Part shown: in pieces, positions 36,112-45,545 of the stretch
How the letters are laid out: each line of letters starts with the position of its first letter
Position numbering within the stretch: the first letter of the stretch is position 1
Source of the DNA: G051132615 sp051132615
Lineage (GTDB): Bacteria > Pseudomonadota > Gammaproteobacteria > Burkholderiales > Neisseriaceae
Reading direction: 5' to 3'
Length of the DNA: 64,000 nucleotides
Assembly (NCBI RefSeq): GCF_051132615.1
Contig: NZ_CP152375.1
Coordinates: 1,178,001-1,242,000, forward strand
Position numbers and translations under genes: made by a program
Notes under the pieces: generated by a model
The model's input: only the letters and a program-made list of their open reading frames with translations
Database searches by the model: none
Told to the model about the DNA's origin: nothing

Positions 36112-37398
36112 TTACTCTTCATTTAGTTTATTGACGATATGTGCTCCTGCGACTAATTGAGCGATCCACTCTTTATAGATCTGTTCACCTTTTCGTTCTG
36201 CAATTTTCTGGCGAATTTGTGCTTTAGCCTGAGCTTCTCTCATATCTTCTTCTTTTTCATCAATCACTTTAATCAGATGATAACCAAAAGAAGTACGCAC
36301 AGGTTCACTCACTTGATTTAATGCAAGCTTTGTCATGCTTTCCTCAAACTCAGGAACTGTATCCCCTGCGCCTACCCAACCAATATCGCCTCCTTGAATA
36401 GCACTACCATCTTCTGAGTATTGTTTGGCTAAAGCATTAAAATTTTCGCCTTGCTGTAATTTTGTTTGTATTTCTTTAATTTTTGTCTGAGCTTGTCCAT
36501 CACTGGTTAGATCATTCACTTTGATCAAAATATGTTGAACATGATAGCGTTTTACTGATTGTCCACTGGCATGTGCAGCACTTTTACGATCAGTTAATTG
36601 AAAAATATAAAACCCCTCTGGCGTGTGAATTATTTCTGTATATTGGCCAACCTGTAAGGCAGAAAGCATTTTAGTTAAGTCAGCAGGTAGTCTATTGGTG
36701 ACTTGGTAACCCATATCACCCCCACTACTTTTATTGGATAAATCACTGTACTTTTTAGCAACATTGGCAAAGCTCTGTCCTGATTTTAGAGCCTTCATCG
36801 CTTCTTCTGCTATAGTTGATTTTTGATTTAAAACAGCATCATTAGCATTTTCTGGCGTCGCAATCAAAATAGCAGCTAATCTAATCTGCTCACCTTGCGC
36901 CGCAGTTTGACTACTACCCAACTCCTGATTCACTTCGTTATCTGTCACAGTAATACGGCTACCAATTTCACGCTGTTTCACTTTTTCAATCAGTAAACCA
37001 TCGCCAATTGTTTTTCTAACCTGACTAGCAGAGATACCTTCTTTTTTTTCTAATTGTTGATAAAACTCAGATACGCTGACTTTATTTTGTTTGGCAATAT
37101 TATCAACTGCCTGATCCAACTCTTCTGTACTGACTCGTACACCTGTTTCTTTAGCATATTGAATCAATATTTGTTCTTCAACCATTAAATTGAATACCTG
37201 TTTTCTGATGTCAGCTAAACTGGGTTTATTTTGTTGGTTTGCTAAACGGCTATTGACTTCTTTAACACGGTTATTCAACTCTGACAGTGTAATCACATCA
37301 CTATTCACAATAGCCACTACTCTATCTACGTCTTTAATTGCAGCATGTGCTATTTGAAAACTTAAACCCAATAACAAAAGACTAATGAGTTTGTTCAT
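36112..37398 (-). CDS. surA: Periplasmic peptidyl-prolyl isomerase/chaperone SurA
   Basis: Chaperone for outer-membrane proteins such as the adjacent LptD. 428 aa. Signal peptide MNKLISLLLLGLSFQIAHA is cleaved after AHA. An N-terminal chaperone domain contains DRVVAIVNSDVITLSELN. Two parvulin domains follow, the first weaker (about 173-270) and the second canonical (VQHILIKV... FGYHLIKV, about 285-385). It starts on the lptD stop with a 1-nt overlap. Confidence 0.94.
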   Translation of the reverse strand: MNKLISLLLLGLSFQIAHAAIKDVDRVVAIVNSDVITLSELNNRVKEVNSRLANQQNKPSLADIRKQVFNLMVEEQILIQYAKETGVRVSTEELDQAVDNIAKQNKVSVSEFYQQLEKKEGISASQVRKTIGDGLLIEKVKQREIGSRITVTDNEVNQELGSSQTAAQGEQIRLAAILIATPENANDAVLNQKSTIAEEAMKALKSGQSFANVAKKYSDLSNKSSGGDMGYQVTNRLPADLTKMLSALQVGQYTEIIHTPEGFYIFQLTDRKSAAHASGQSVKRYHVQHILIKVNDLTSDGQAQTKIKEIQTKLQQGENFNALAKQYSEDGSAIQGGDIGWVGAGDTVPEFEESMTKLALNQVSEPVRTSFGYHLIKVIDEKEEDMREAQAKAQIRQKIAERKGEQIYKEWIAQLVAGAHIVNKLNEE

Positions 37399-39608
37399 TA
37401 TTTTCTTACCTCGTTAATTTTACTGTATCCAGGGATTGCCAAACGTAAGGCATCAAACGGATTATTGCCAATACCGCCCAAATTACCCAACTCCAATTGG
37501 ACAAAAATCGCATTTTTGGTACGGTCTTTATCAGTCACATATCGTTGTCCTACCACACGTAAACTCCAACAACCATCGTTATATTCTACACCAAGTAATT
37601 GCTCTAATGACTCTTTATCGGCAAATGAATAATTTTGTCTACCTAAAACATAAAACTTTTTGCCGATTGGCCATTGTGCAGCCAAATCTAATTGAGATAC
37701 TCGACCATACTGGCCTGGATATGTTTCTTCTTCTCGGTCAAACAAATATCTTAAACTAACGGTTTTTCCTGCTTCTGGGTTATACCGCAAAGAAGAGCTA
37801 AAACGCTCTGTCGTCTTTAAAGCTTGATTGTAATGATAATCTGTATCCAAACGCCAGTTACGATTTAAATCGCCCCCAACTTGAGCAAGGAAGTCTGACC
37901 CCACCTTATCGCGATCCCTGATTTCTCCACTTAAAGACATGTCTTCTTTTTTAAAATAAAAACGTTGCCCTATCATCACCCGTAAGCGTTCCAACCCATT
38001 CTCATTATTGATATAACGACTGGTTAGAGCAGCTGTTATCTGATTGGCGCCATTAATGCGATCTTGCCCTGAAAAACGATTTTCTCTAAACAATTGCGTA
38101 AAATTAAAATCATTTTCTGAAGAATCAAAATTAGGTAAGTCATTTTGGCTCTTACTGGTAATATAGGTATAAAACAATCTTGGCTCCAACGTTTGGGTAT
38201 GTTGTTGCCCAGCGAACATAGATGGTCGCTCAAAAGACAAGCCGGTATCGATACTAATAATTGGTAAACTTCGCGTTTTACTCCGACTGTTTTGTCCCTG
38301 AAACTCATCTAAACTGTATTGAGTATAATGCACACCTACTTTAGGCCTGAAATACCCCCAGCTTTCAGTAAAATCCCAAGCAACTGTTGGGTAAGCCACA
38401 AAACGATTTCCTGATTGCATTCTACTTGAATGAAAACGGGTAAATTCGGTATTTAAACTAAAGCTCGCCTTCATTATTGGTTGAGTATAGTTTACTTTTA
38501 TTTCTGGTAATCGCGCATATGGCTTAATTAAGGTGCCTTCATCATTTTGTAACGTCTGATATCCCTGAGCACGAATAGAGGCACTGATATAACCTGTTCC
38601 AATATTTTTCCCAGAACCAAACCAAATTTCGCGATTTAAATTCACATTTGATGCAACAGATACACGATCCCCAAAATCTCGAAAATAGTTATCATCTGAC
38701 ACCTGATTAAAATCTATATTCATTCTTACAGGAATAGGAAGTTGATCAAAGATTTGTGCATGTTGTAGTGATAGTAGATGACGATCTTCTTTTGTTTTTT
38801 TATCGTGTGGTAAAAATTGTCCTTCTAACTTACCAGAATAACTGGGCATCAAATAACGAAACTGTCCACCCAACATAAACCCACGTGAATTAATATAACG
38901 CGGATAAACAGTTGCATCATAGTTTGGCGCCAAATTAAAATAATAGGGAGTTTCCAGTTCGAAACCATCCGAACCAAACTTAAAGGTAGGTGCCAACAAA
39001 CCAGATTTACGACCATTGTCTAAAGGAAAATCGATCCACGGAGTATATAAAATAGGGACGCCTTCAAATACTATTCTGGCATTTCTTGCCACACCAACAT
39101 TGCGCCCATAATCAATATCAATTTTATCGGCTTTTAAATACCAACTAGAATCCCCTGGCTGACAAGTATTTAAAGCCGCATTTTGCAATTGGTATTTATT
39201 TTCGCCTTGCATAAGGACTTTATTGCTTTTACCTTGAACCCTTTGCCCATTCTGCTCGCTTTCAAAAGAGGCATCATCACCCTCTCCTGTTTGCTTATCC
39301 AAATAATAGCTCAAAGTGCTGCCACAAATTGTCGTATTGGTACCACGCTCTAAAGTAAACTGATCTCCAGCTAAAGCATGATTATCTTCTTGCCGATATT
39401 TTAACCAATCCGATTTCAGCGTATCTTCATTACGTTTAACAGTCACATTACCCGTCGCTTCAATTTCGCTTTGGCCAACACCTTGCGCATCATCGGCGGT
39501 AATTTCTACCTGATTAGGCTCTAAGGCGTAAACTTGGCCAGAACACAATAGAGCATATGTCACCCATACAGTAATCGGCTTTAAATAGTGTTTATTTAGC
39601 AAAAACAT
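37398..39608 (-). CDS. lptD: LPS-assembly protein LptD
   Basis: Outer-membrane beta-barrel that, with LptE, inserts LPS in the outer leaflet. 736 aa from the ATG at 39608, with a signal peptide ending QVYA. An N-terminal OstA/LptA-like jellyroll (VEITADDAQGVGQSEIEATG) is followed by a long aromatic-rich barrel with many strand repeats. The mature part has only three Cys (in TTICGS, LNTCQPG and DGCWSL), so it can form one N-to-C disulfide pair, unlike the two of E. coli. Divergent from amgK. Confidence 0.93.
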   Translation of the reverse strand: MFLLNKHYLKPITVWVTYALLCSGQVYALEPNQVEITADDAQGVGQSEIEATGNVTVKRNEDTLKSDWLKYRQEDNHALAGDQFTLERGTNTTICGSTLSYYLDKQTGEGDDASFESEQNGQRVQGKSNKVLMQGENKYQLQNAALNTCQPGDSSWYLKADKIDIDYGRNVGVARNARIVFEGVPILYTPWIDFPLDNGRKSGLLAPTFKFGSDGFELETPYYFNLAPNYDATVYPRYINSRGFMLGGQFRYLMPSYSGKLEGQFLPHDKKTKEDRHLLSLQHAQIFDQLPIPVRMNIDFNQVSDDNYFRDFGDRVSVASNVNLNREIWFGSGKNIGTGYISASIRAQGYQTLQNDEGTLIKPYARLPEIKVNYTQPIMKASFSLNTEFTRFHSSRMQSGNRFVAYPTVAWDFTESWGYFRPKVGVHYTQYSLDEFQGQNSRSKTRSLPIISIDTGLSFERPSMFAGQQHTQTLEPRLFYTYITSKSQNDLPNFDSSENDFNFTQLFRENRFSGQDRINGANQITAALTSRYINNENGLERLRVMIGQRFYFKKEDMSLSGEIRDRDKVGSDFLAQVGGDLNRNWRLDTDYHYNQALKTTERFSSSLRYNPEAGKTVSLRYLFDREEETYPGQYGRVSQLDLAAQWPIGKKFYVLGRQNYSFADKESLEQLLGVEYNDGCWSLRVVGQRYVTDKDRTKNAIFVQLELGNLGGIGNNPFDALRLAIPGYSKINEVRK

Positions 39609-39664
39609 ATCCCCTAAAATCAAAATGGCGGTTAAAATTACATCATTTTAACTTGAAATGCATC

Positions 39665-40669
39665 ATGAAACGACAAGAAAACTTAAAAAATTGGTTAAGC
39701 ATACATTATCCTGATCAAAATTTTGAATTAAATTTTGCTGCTGCTGACGCCGATTTTCGACGCTATTTTAGAGCGACATTTGATAATGGGCAAACAATCA
39801 TTTGTATGGATGCGCCACCAGAAAAAATGAGTATTGCACCTTATATAAAGGTACAAAAACTTTTTCAAATGGTGAATGTTCCTTCTATTTTAGCCTATGA
39901 TGAACACCTTGGGTTTATGGCTTTGGAAGACTTAGGCCAAATTACTTATTTAACAGCTTTAGAACATGATTCTCGACCAGAAGTACACAAAATGTTGTTA
40001 TTGGATGCTATTGATCAGTTAATTGAGCTACAAAAGGCCAGCTTACCAAACCAATTACCTGAATATGATCAAGCTTTACTTGAAAAGGAACTTCATTTAT
40101 TTCCTGATTGGTTTGTTGCAAAAGAACTCAATGATACATTGACTCAGACACAATCCGCTTTATGGGAACAAGGTATAAACAATTTATTACCCATCATTTT
40201 GCAACAACCTAAAGTGTATGTGCACCGAGATTTTATTGTCCGTAATTTAATGCTTACCCAAGGCAAGCCTGGCGTACTGGATTTTCAGGATGCCGTTTAC
40301 GGGCCAATCACTTATGATTTAGTGTCTTTATTAAAGGATGCTTTTATAGAGTGGGAAGAAGAATTTGTGCTTGATTTGGTGGTACGTTATTGGGAAAAAG
40401 CACGTGCAGCAGGGCTACCTGTTCCAGCAGATATCGATATTTTTTATAAAGAATTTGAGTTTATGGGCGTACAACGCCATTTAAAAGTAGCGGGTATTTT
40501 TGCCAGACTCTTTCACCGTGATGGCAAAGATAAATACCGCGCAGAAATTCCCCGTTTTTTACGCTACTTAAAAAAGACAACCTTTCGTTATCATGAGTTG
40601 GCACCTATTTATCAATTACTCAATAGTTTGATTGATGATGGTTCTCATCAAACAGGTTACACATTTTAA
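39665..40669 (+). CDS. amgK: N-acetylmuramate/N-acetylglucosamine kinase AmgK
   Basis: Phosphorylates the anomeric position of MurNAc and GlcNAc in peptidoglycan recycling, bypassing de novo MurNAc synthesis. 334 aa in the aminoglycoside-phosphotransferase fold. The Brenner-type motif VHRDFIVRNLM and the following DFQDAVYGP carry the catalytic and metal Asp. Gene pair with murU and divergence from lptD match the arrangement described in Pseudomonas. The ATG at 39665 was chosen over an upstream TTG. Confidence 0.9.
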   Translation: MKRQENLKNWLSIHYPDQNFELNFAAADADFRRYFRATFDNGQTIICMDAPPEKMSIAPYIKVQKLFQMVNVPSILAYDEHLGFMALEDLGQITYLTALEHDSRPEVHKMLLLDAIDQLIELQKASLPNQLPEYDQALLEKELHLFPDWFVAKELNDTLTQTQSALWEQGINNLLPIILQQPKVYVHRDFIVRNLMLTQGKPGVLDFQDAVYGPITYDLVSLLKDAFIEWEEEFVLDLVVRYWEKARAAGLPVPADIDIFYKEFEFMGVQRHLKVAGIFARLFHRDGKDKYRAEIPRFLRYLKKTTFRYHELAPIYQLLNSLIDDGSHQTGYTF

Positions 40670-40723
40670 GAAATAAGGTTATTGAAAAGTGACACATATG
40701 ATTAATCAACTGAATCAACCCAT

Positions 40724-41422
40724 ATGAAAGCCATGATTTTAGCAGCTGGGCGCGGAGAAAGAATGCGTCCGCTAACAGACCATACACCCAAACCATTATT
40801 AATGGTGGGTAAGGATCCGCTGATTGTCTGGCACATCAAACATTTAGCCAAAGCGGGCTTTATAGACATTGTCATTAACCATGCTTGGCTTGGACAACAA
40901 TTGGAAGAGACTCTGGGCAATGGTGCAAAATGGCATGTACATCTTCATTACTCAGCAGAAAAAGAAGGTGGGTTAGAGACAGCAGGAGGGATTGCCACAG
41001 CCTTGCCCTTACTGGGCACAGAACACTTTTTGGTGGTCAATGGAGACATTTTCACGAGTATTGATTTTTTATCTTTACGTGAACACACGCAATATTTAGC
41101 AGAGAATCAAACACATATTATTCTGGTGCCAAATCCTGAACACCATCCACAAGGTGATTTTGTTTTGGATGCCAATAACAAAGTACAAGACATACCTGAA
41201 AGCCAGAATAAATACACCTTCAGTGGTGTCGGTATTTATCACCCCAGTTTTTTTAAACACACACCTGCCCACCAGAAAGCGAAACTGGCGCCTTTACTGA
41301 AAGAGGCTATGCATCAACAACAAGTCTTGGGCCAATTGCATACGGGTTTATGGCTAGATGTGGGCACAACAGAACGTTTGGCTTTAGCCAACGATTTGGC
41401 TAAGACGGAATCTTTTTTGTGA
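40724..41422 (+). CDS. murU: N-acetylmuramate alpha-1-phosphate uridylyltransferase MurU
   Basis: Makes UDP-MurNAc from the AmgK product. 232 aa with the nucleotidyltransferase signature ILAAGRGERMRPLTD at the N-terminus and TPKPLL just after, then VNGDIF for the metal site. The order amgK-murU supports the substrate. Its TGA overlaps the ruvC GTG start by 4 nt (GTGA). Confidence 0.9.
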   Translation: MKAMILAAGRGERMRPLTDHTPKPLLMVGKDPLIVWHIKHLAKAGFIDIVINHAWLGQQLEETLGNGAKWHVHLHYSAEKEGGLETAGGIATALPLLGTEHFLVVNGDIFTSIDFLSLREHTQYLAENQTHIILVPNPEHHPQGDFVLDANNKVQDIPESQNKYTFSGVGIYHPSFFKHTPAHQKAKLAPLLKEAMHQQQVLGQLHTGLWLDVGTTERLALANDLAKTESFL

Positions 41423-41955
41423 AAACACGTATTTTGGGTATCGACCCTGGTAGCCGATTTACTGGCTTTGGCGTCATTGATGTCATTAATAAGGAACACC
41501 ATTATGTTGCTTCTGGTTGTATTAAAACGCCTACTCATGCAACTTTGGCCAAACGGATCCATGTTATTGTGACCCATATTTGGGAAGTTATTGAAACCTA
41601 TCAACCAGATCAAGCAGCAATTGAACAAGTATTTGTAAATGTTAACCCAGCAGCAACACTGATGTTAGGGCAAGCAAGGGGCGCGGCTATTGCGGCTTTG
41701 GCCACAAGAGATTTACCCATCCATGAATACACGGCTCTTCAGGTTAAAAAAGCAGTTGTGGGTCACGGCAAAGCGGCAAAAGAACAAGTACAACATATGG
41801 TGGTGACTTTATTAAACCTAAATGGTACACCTTCCAGTGATGCAGCAGATGCGTTGGCAGTTGCTTTGGCACACGCCCAACTGAGTACCCATATTTTAAA
41901 TCAGCTACATGCTGAAAAAACGGGACTAAAAAAAGGACGGTTTAGCTTGTCTTAA
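41419..41955 (+). CDS. ruvC: Holliday junction resolvase RuvC
   Basis: Cuts Holliday junctions symmetrically. 178 aa, starting with GTG. Catalytic acids are in GIDPGSR, AIEQVFV and the C-terminal SSDAADALAVALAH. The short overlap with murU implies coupling, an unusual neighbour but colinear. It precedes ruvA by 52 nt. Confidence 0.94.
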   Translation: MKTRILGIDPGSRFTGFGVIDVINKEHHYVASGCIKTPTHATLAKRIHVIVTHIWEVIETYQPDQAAIEQVFVNVNPAATLMLGQARGAAIAALATRDLPIHEYTALQVKKAVVGHGKAAKEQVQHMVVTLLNLNGTPSSDAADALAVALAHAQLSTHILNQLHAEKTGLKKGRFSLS

Positions 41956-42007
41956 AATGCTAAACAAAAACAACAATACAAAAAACAAACAGAAAGACAG
42001 CACAACT

Positions 42008-42595
42008 ATGATCAGCAAAATCACTGGAAAACTCATTGAAAAAATGCCCCCTCAAATTGTGATTGATGTACAAGGTATTGGTTATGAGGTAGATGTTTCC
42101 ATGAATACTTTTTACGCTTTGCCTAATTTAGGTGAAAACGTTTCTCTAGTGACACAATTAATCATTAGAGAAGATGCTCATCTACTTTTTGGCTTTGGTT
42201 CAAAAGAAGAGAGAACAACATTCAGGCAATTAATTAAAGTCAGTGGTATTGGTGCCAAAACAGCATTAGGCATTTTATCTGCACTCACCAGTGAGGAATT
42301 AGCAAGCACCATTGCCGCAGAAGATATTAAACGCTTATCCAGTGTTCCTGGCATTGGTAAAAAAACGGCTGAACGCTTGATTCTGGAGTTACGAGGCAAA
42401 TTAAACAGCACAGAACAAGGTTTGTTTCATTCTGCCAATACGCCTAATGTCCAGACTCATCAAGACATTATCAGTGCATTAGTGAGTTTAGGCTATTCTG
42501 AAAAAGAAGCCAATAATGCGGTGAAACCTCTATCGGCAGAGTTAGATGTCGGAGAAGGTGTACGTTTGGCACTAAAAAACATGTTAAAAAAATAA
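42008..42595 (+). CDS. ruvA: Holliday junction branch migration protein RuvA
   Basis: Tetramer that holds the junction for RuvB. 195 aa from MISKITGKLIEK, after trimming 17 non-conserved codons. Two helix-hairpin-helix motifs (VSGIGAKTALGIL and VPGIGKKTAERLI) and a C-terminal domain III are seen. ruvB does not follow here. Confidence 0.95.
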   Translation: MISKITGKLIEKMPPQIVIDVQGIGYEVDVSMNTFYALPNLGENVSLVTQLIIREDAHLLFGFGSKEERTTFRQLIKVSGIGAKTALGILSALTSEELASTIAAEDIKRLSSVPGIGKKTAERLILELRGKLNSTEQGLFHSANTPNVQTHQDIISALVSLGYSEKEANNAVKPLSAELDVGEGVRLALKNMLKK

Positions 42596-42935
42596 GTTGG
42601 CAAACTGAATGCATCAACATGCATTCAGTTACTTGTAAAACATGGGTAAATTAACAAATTTTTACCTTTTTCTGATTAAACACCCAAAATTTACAATAAC
42701 TTATTGTTTCTTTATAAAAATTTCAATGATTTTTTACCACACTCTTATTTAGAACAAATTCGTATTTAAAACACAGATAAATCGTGCAAAGCCTTATCAC
42801 ATCAAAAATAACCCGCTTAACTTGCTGAACTGATAATACATTTTACGATAGCATAACAGGCTAATTAATTGACAGATATGATTATTATCCATTACGATAG
42901 CCCCAATTCAAAATTCCATTACCGTAAAACAAATA
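42596..42935. other. Intergenic region upstream of the mltD-like gene
   Basis: Contains a perfect 12-bp stem AACTGAATGCAT/ATGCATTCAGTT around CAAC (42603-42630), which may end the ruvA transcript although no T-run follows. It also holds the promoter at 42869-42898. I see nothing else. Confidence 0.6.
42869..42898 (+). promoter_or_regulatory. Putative promoter of the mltD-like gene
   Basis: TTGACA and TACGAT are separated by 18 nt, about 35 nt upstream of the start codon. Confidence 0.5.
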
Positions 42936-44897
42936 ATGAATAAGCTCAAATTAATCAGCTATGCAATTGCAGGCTTGGTGATCCCTTCTTTTTCGGCGCT
43001 CACTTTTGCAGCACCTTCGGCACAACAAACAGACCCAGGTAGAGCAGCATTAGAATTAATGCAATTAAATGCCAGCCCATTGAAGTCTGGTAAAAATCAA
43101 TATGCAGGAGGGGACATATGGGCGCGGACTCGTTCTGGCTTCCAGATGAGCGAAGTGAACCCAGAGCTGGTTCGTAAACATGAGCAGTATTATGCCTCAC
43201 GTGCAGCTTATTTTAATCGTACATTAACCCGTGGCAGCAAATATATGCACTTTATTTTAAATGAAGTGCAACGACGTAATATGCCCACAGAAATCGCCCT
43301 ATTACCGGTTATTGAAAGTGCTTTTGTGACGCAAGCCAAATCGCACGTTGGGGCATCTGGTCTATGGCAGTTTATGCCTGCTACAGGTACACATTATGGT
43401 TTGGAGCAAACATGGTGGTACGATGGTCGTCGTGATGTCTATGAATCAACCCGTGCGGCTTTGGATTATTTAGAATACTTACACAATATGTTTGGTGACT
43501 GGTCACTGGCTTTAGCCAGTTATAACTGGGGCGAAGGCAGTGTCAGCAGAGCGGTAAAACGTGCTCAAGCGGCAGGCCTTGAGCCGATTTATGAAAACCT
43601 AAAAATGCCAAACGAAACACGTAATTATGTGCCTAAATTATTGGCAGTACGCAATATTATCAATAATCCTCAAGCATATGGCCTAGACTTAAAACCATTA
43701 GCAGACAAACCTTATTTTTCAACCGTATCCGTTGACCAACATATGGATACAACTTTAGCAGCTCAATTGGCTGAAATTTCACAAGAAGAATTTGACTCGC
43801 TTAATCCTGCTTTCAATTTACCCGTATATGCGCATAAAGATGGTCGCAATATGTTATTACCTGTTGATAAGGTCGCCACATTTAAGCGTAACCTCAGAAA
43901 ATGGGGTAATAAGCCACTATTAAGCTGGGATATCTATACTGTACAAGGCAATGAAAGCATTGCTCAACTGGCTAATGATGCGGGAATGAATCTGGCTGAA
44001 TTTAAGAAAATTAATGGAATTAAAGGTAATGCACTACAACGTGGTCGACCTTTACTTTTAGCCAGCAATAATAAAGTACCAACCAATAATTTCAATAACA
44101 CTTATACAGCACAAAATGAAGATGTTATTTTGGTCAGTGAAGTGGCACCAATCAATACTGCTACTACCTCAACAGCTCGCAAAACCATTGTGATTGAAGA
44201 GCCTGCTAAATTGGTTGCTTTAGCCAATAATCAACCCATAAAAGCGCAAAACAATGTGGCCACATTAGTACAAGAACCACCTGTTCAAGTGGCAAAAAAT
44301 GATGTTATTGTGATCAATGAAGTGTATACCTTATCTGATCCAAAACCAGTCACAACGACAGAGGCAATACCTACTGCGCAAAATCAAGCGGCACCAACTA
44401 AAAATGAAGATCAACTACAAGCATTCGTTGACAGTTTAGCGACACAAGAAGATGCGAAAGCCTCAGACGCTCGTGTTAATGAAGCCATGAATCAATGGAA
44501 AAAAGAAGCAGAACAAGAAAGAGAAATCAAACCTATTGTGACTACAGCAAACAATACTAAAGCTGTGTCAACTCATAAGGTTGAAAAAGGTGATACCCTT
44601 ACTGCCATTGCCAGACAGTACAATATGACCGTCAATGATTTGGTTGCTCTGAATAATCTTTCTGACAACCAAATTCAGGCTGGAAAAGTACTCAAAGTAT
44701 CAGGTGAGCGTGTAGCAAACAATGCCAAACAAAGTGCCTCTAGCAAAGAAAGAATGTACGTTGTTCAAAAAGGTGACTCTTGGTATAGCATTGCCCAAAA
44801 ATTTGGGGTAAAACATCAAGACATCATTAAGTGGAATACCCAAAATGCATCTGGCACACTCAAACCTGGACAACAAGTAAAATTAGTTGGACTATAA
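42936..44897 (+). CDS. mltD: Membrane-bound lytic murein transglycosylase D-like with LysM domains
   Basis: Cleaves peptidoglycan glycan strands in the periplasm. 653 aa. Signal peptide of about 25 residues (ends TFAAP, no lipobox Cys seen). The SLT domain has the catalytic Glu in LLPVIESAF and QFMPATG (about residues 120-150). One degenerate LysM (YTVQGNESIAQL) and two good C-terminal LysM repeats (HKVEKGDTLTAIA and YVVQKGDSWYSIA) bind glycan. A low-complexity Ala/Thr/Gln linker lies between them. Ends at an intrinsic terminator. Confidence 0.92.
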   Translation: MNKLKLISYAIAGLVIPSFSALTFAAPSAQQTDPGRAALELMQLNASPLKSGKNQYAGGDIWARTRSGFQMSEVNPELVRKHEQYYASRAAYFNRTLTRGSKYMHFILNEVQRRNMPTEIALLPVIESAFVTQAKSHVGASGLWQFMPATGTHYGLEQTWWYDGRRDVYESTRAALDYLEYLHNMFGDWSLALASYNWGEGSVSRAVKRAQAAGLEPIYENLKMPNETRNYVPKLLAVRNIINNPQAYGLDLKPLADKPYFSTVSVDQHMDTTLAAQLAEISQEEFDSLNPAFNLPVYAHKDGRNMLLPVDKVATFKRNLRKWGNKPLLSWDIYTVQGNESIAQLANDAGMNLAEFKKINGIKGNALQRGRPLLLASNNKVPTNNFNNTYTAQNEDVILVSEVAPINTATTSTARKTIVIEEPAKLVALANNQPIKAQNNVATLVQEPPVQVAKNDVIVINEVYTLSDPKPVTTTEAIPTAQNQAAPTKNEDQLQAFVDSLATQEDAKASDARVNEAMNQWKKEAEQEREIKPIVTTANNTKAVSTHKVEKGDTLTAIARQYNMTVNDLVALNNLSDNQIQAGKVLKVSGERVANNAKQSASSKERMYVVQKGDSWYSIAQKFGVKHQDIIKWNTQNASGTLKPGQQVKLVGL

Positions 44898-44911
44898 CAG
44901 CAACATCATAC

Positions 44912-44948
44912 AAAAAACCACTTTCATAATGAAAGTGGTTTTTTTATC
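44912..44948. terminator. Bidirectional terminator between mltD and tsaC
   Basis: AAACCACTTTC and GAAAGTGGTTT pair around ATAAT with A-runs before and T-runs after. Confidence 0.85.
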
Positions 44949-44967
44949 AGTAAAATCATCCTTTTTT

Positions 44968-45522
44968 CTAAGATCTAAGTGTCTTATTCTGTTTTAAATC
45001 GATAATGGTACTTGGCTTTTTACTTTTACCTAAAGGCGCTTGCACAACCAGTACATTTTGCCCAAATTTTTGTTTTAATGTTCGGATATCTTTAATTGAT
45101 CGTGCTTTTGCAACATTTGCTGAAGTTGAAATCAAGGCACTGTTCAACCAATAACATAAAAATGAAGCTGGTTCATGCGCTGTAATACGTACCGCTAAAT
45201 TTGTATTACCGACTCCTCTCAATTGAGGCAAAACCCGTTTACTGGCCTCTAACACAAAAGTATAAGGTCCTGGCCAATAAGAAAAAACCGTCTGTTTTTG
45301 TGTCTGTTCAAGGGGTTTCAATAAATATTGTATTTGCTTAAACTCATGCGCAATCACAATTAACCCTTTATGAGCAGGTCGTTTTTTTAATTTTAAAATT
45401 CGACGAATAGCGGCAGGATGAGTAGGTAACCCACCTAAACCAAAACAGGACTCTGTAGGGTAAGCACAGACCCCTCCTCGCTTTAAATGGGCTTTTAAAT
45501 GCAGCAATTGACGATGTGCCAT
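44968..45522 (-). CDS. tsaC: L-threonylcarbamoyladenylate synthase TsaC
   Basis: Makes the threonylcarbamoyl-AMP used for t6A37 modification of tRNA. 184 aa from MAHRQLLHLK, preceded by GGGTG, trimming 7 codons. YPTESCFGLGG in the N-terminus and the later STSANVAKA correspond to the family's YPTET and SANxSG-type motifs. The C-terminal Sua5 domain is absent, as for TsaC. It lies 23 nt after purD. Confidence 0.9.
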   Translation of the reverse strand: MAHRQLLHLKAHLKRGGVCAYPTESCFGLGGLPTHPAAIRRILKLKKRPAHKGLIVIAHEFKQIQYLLKPLEQTQKQTVFSYWPGPYTFVLEASKRVLPQLRGVGNTNLAVRITAHEPASFLCYWLNSALISTSANVAKARSIKDIRTLKQKFGQNVLVVQAPLGKSKKPSTIIDLKQNKTLRS

Positions 45523-45545
45523 CACCCTTTTTTTTAGTATCATTT

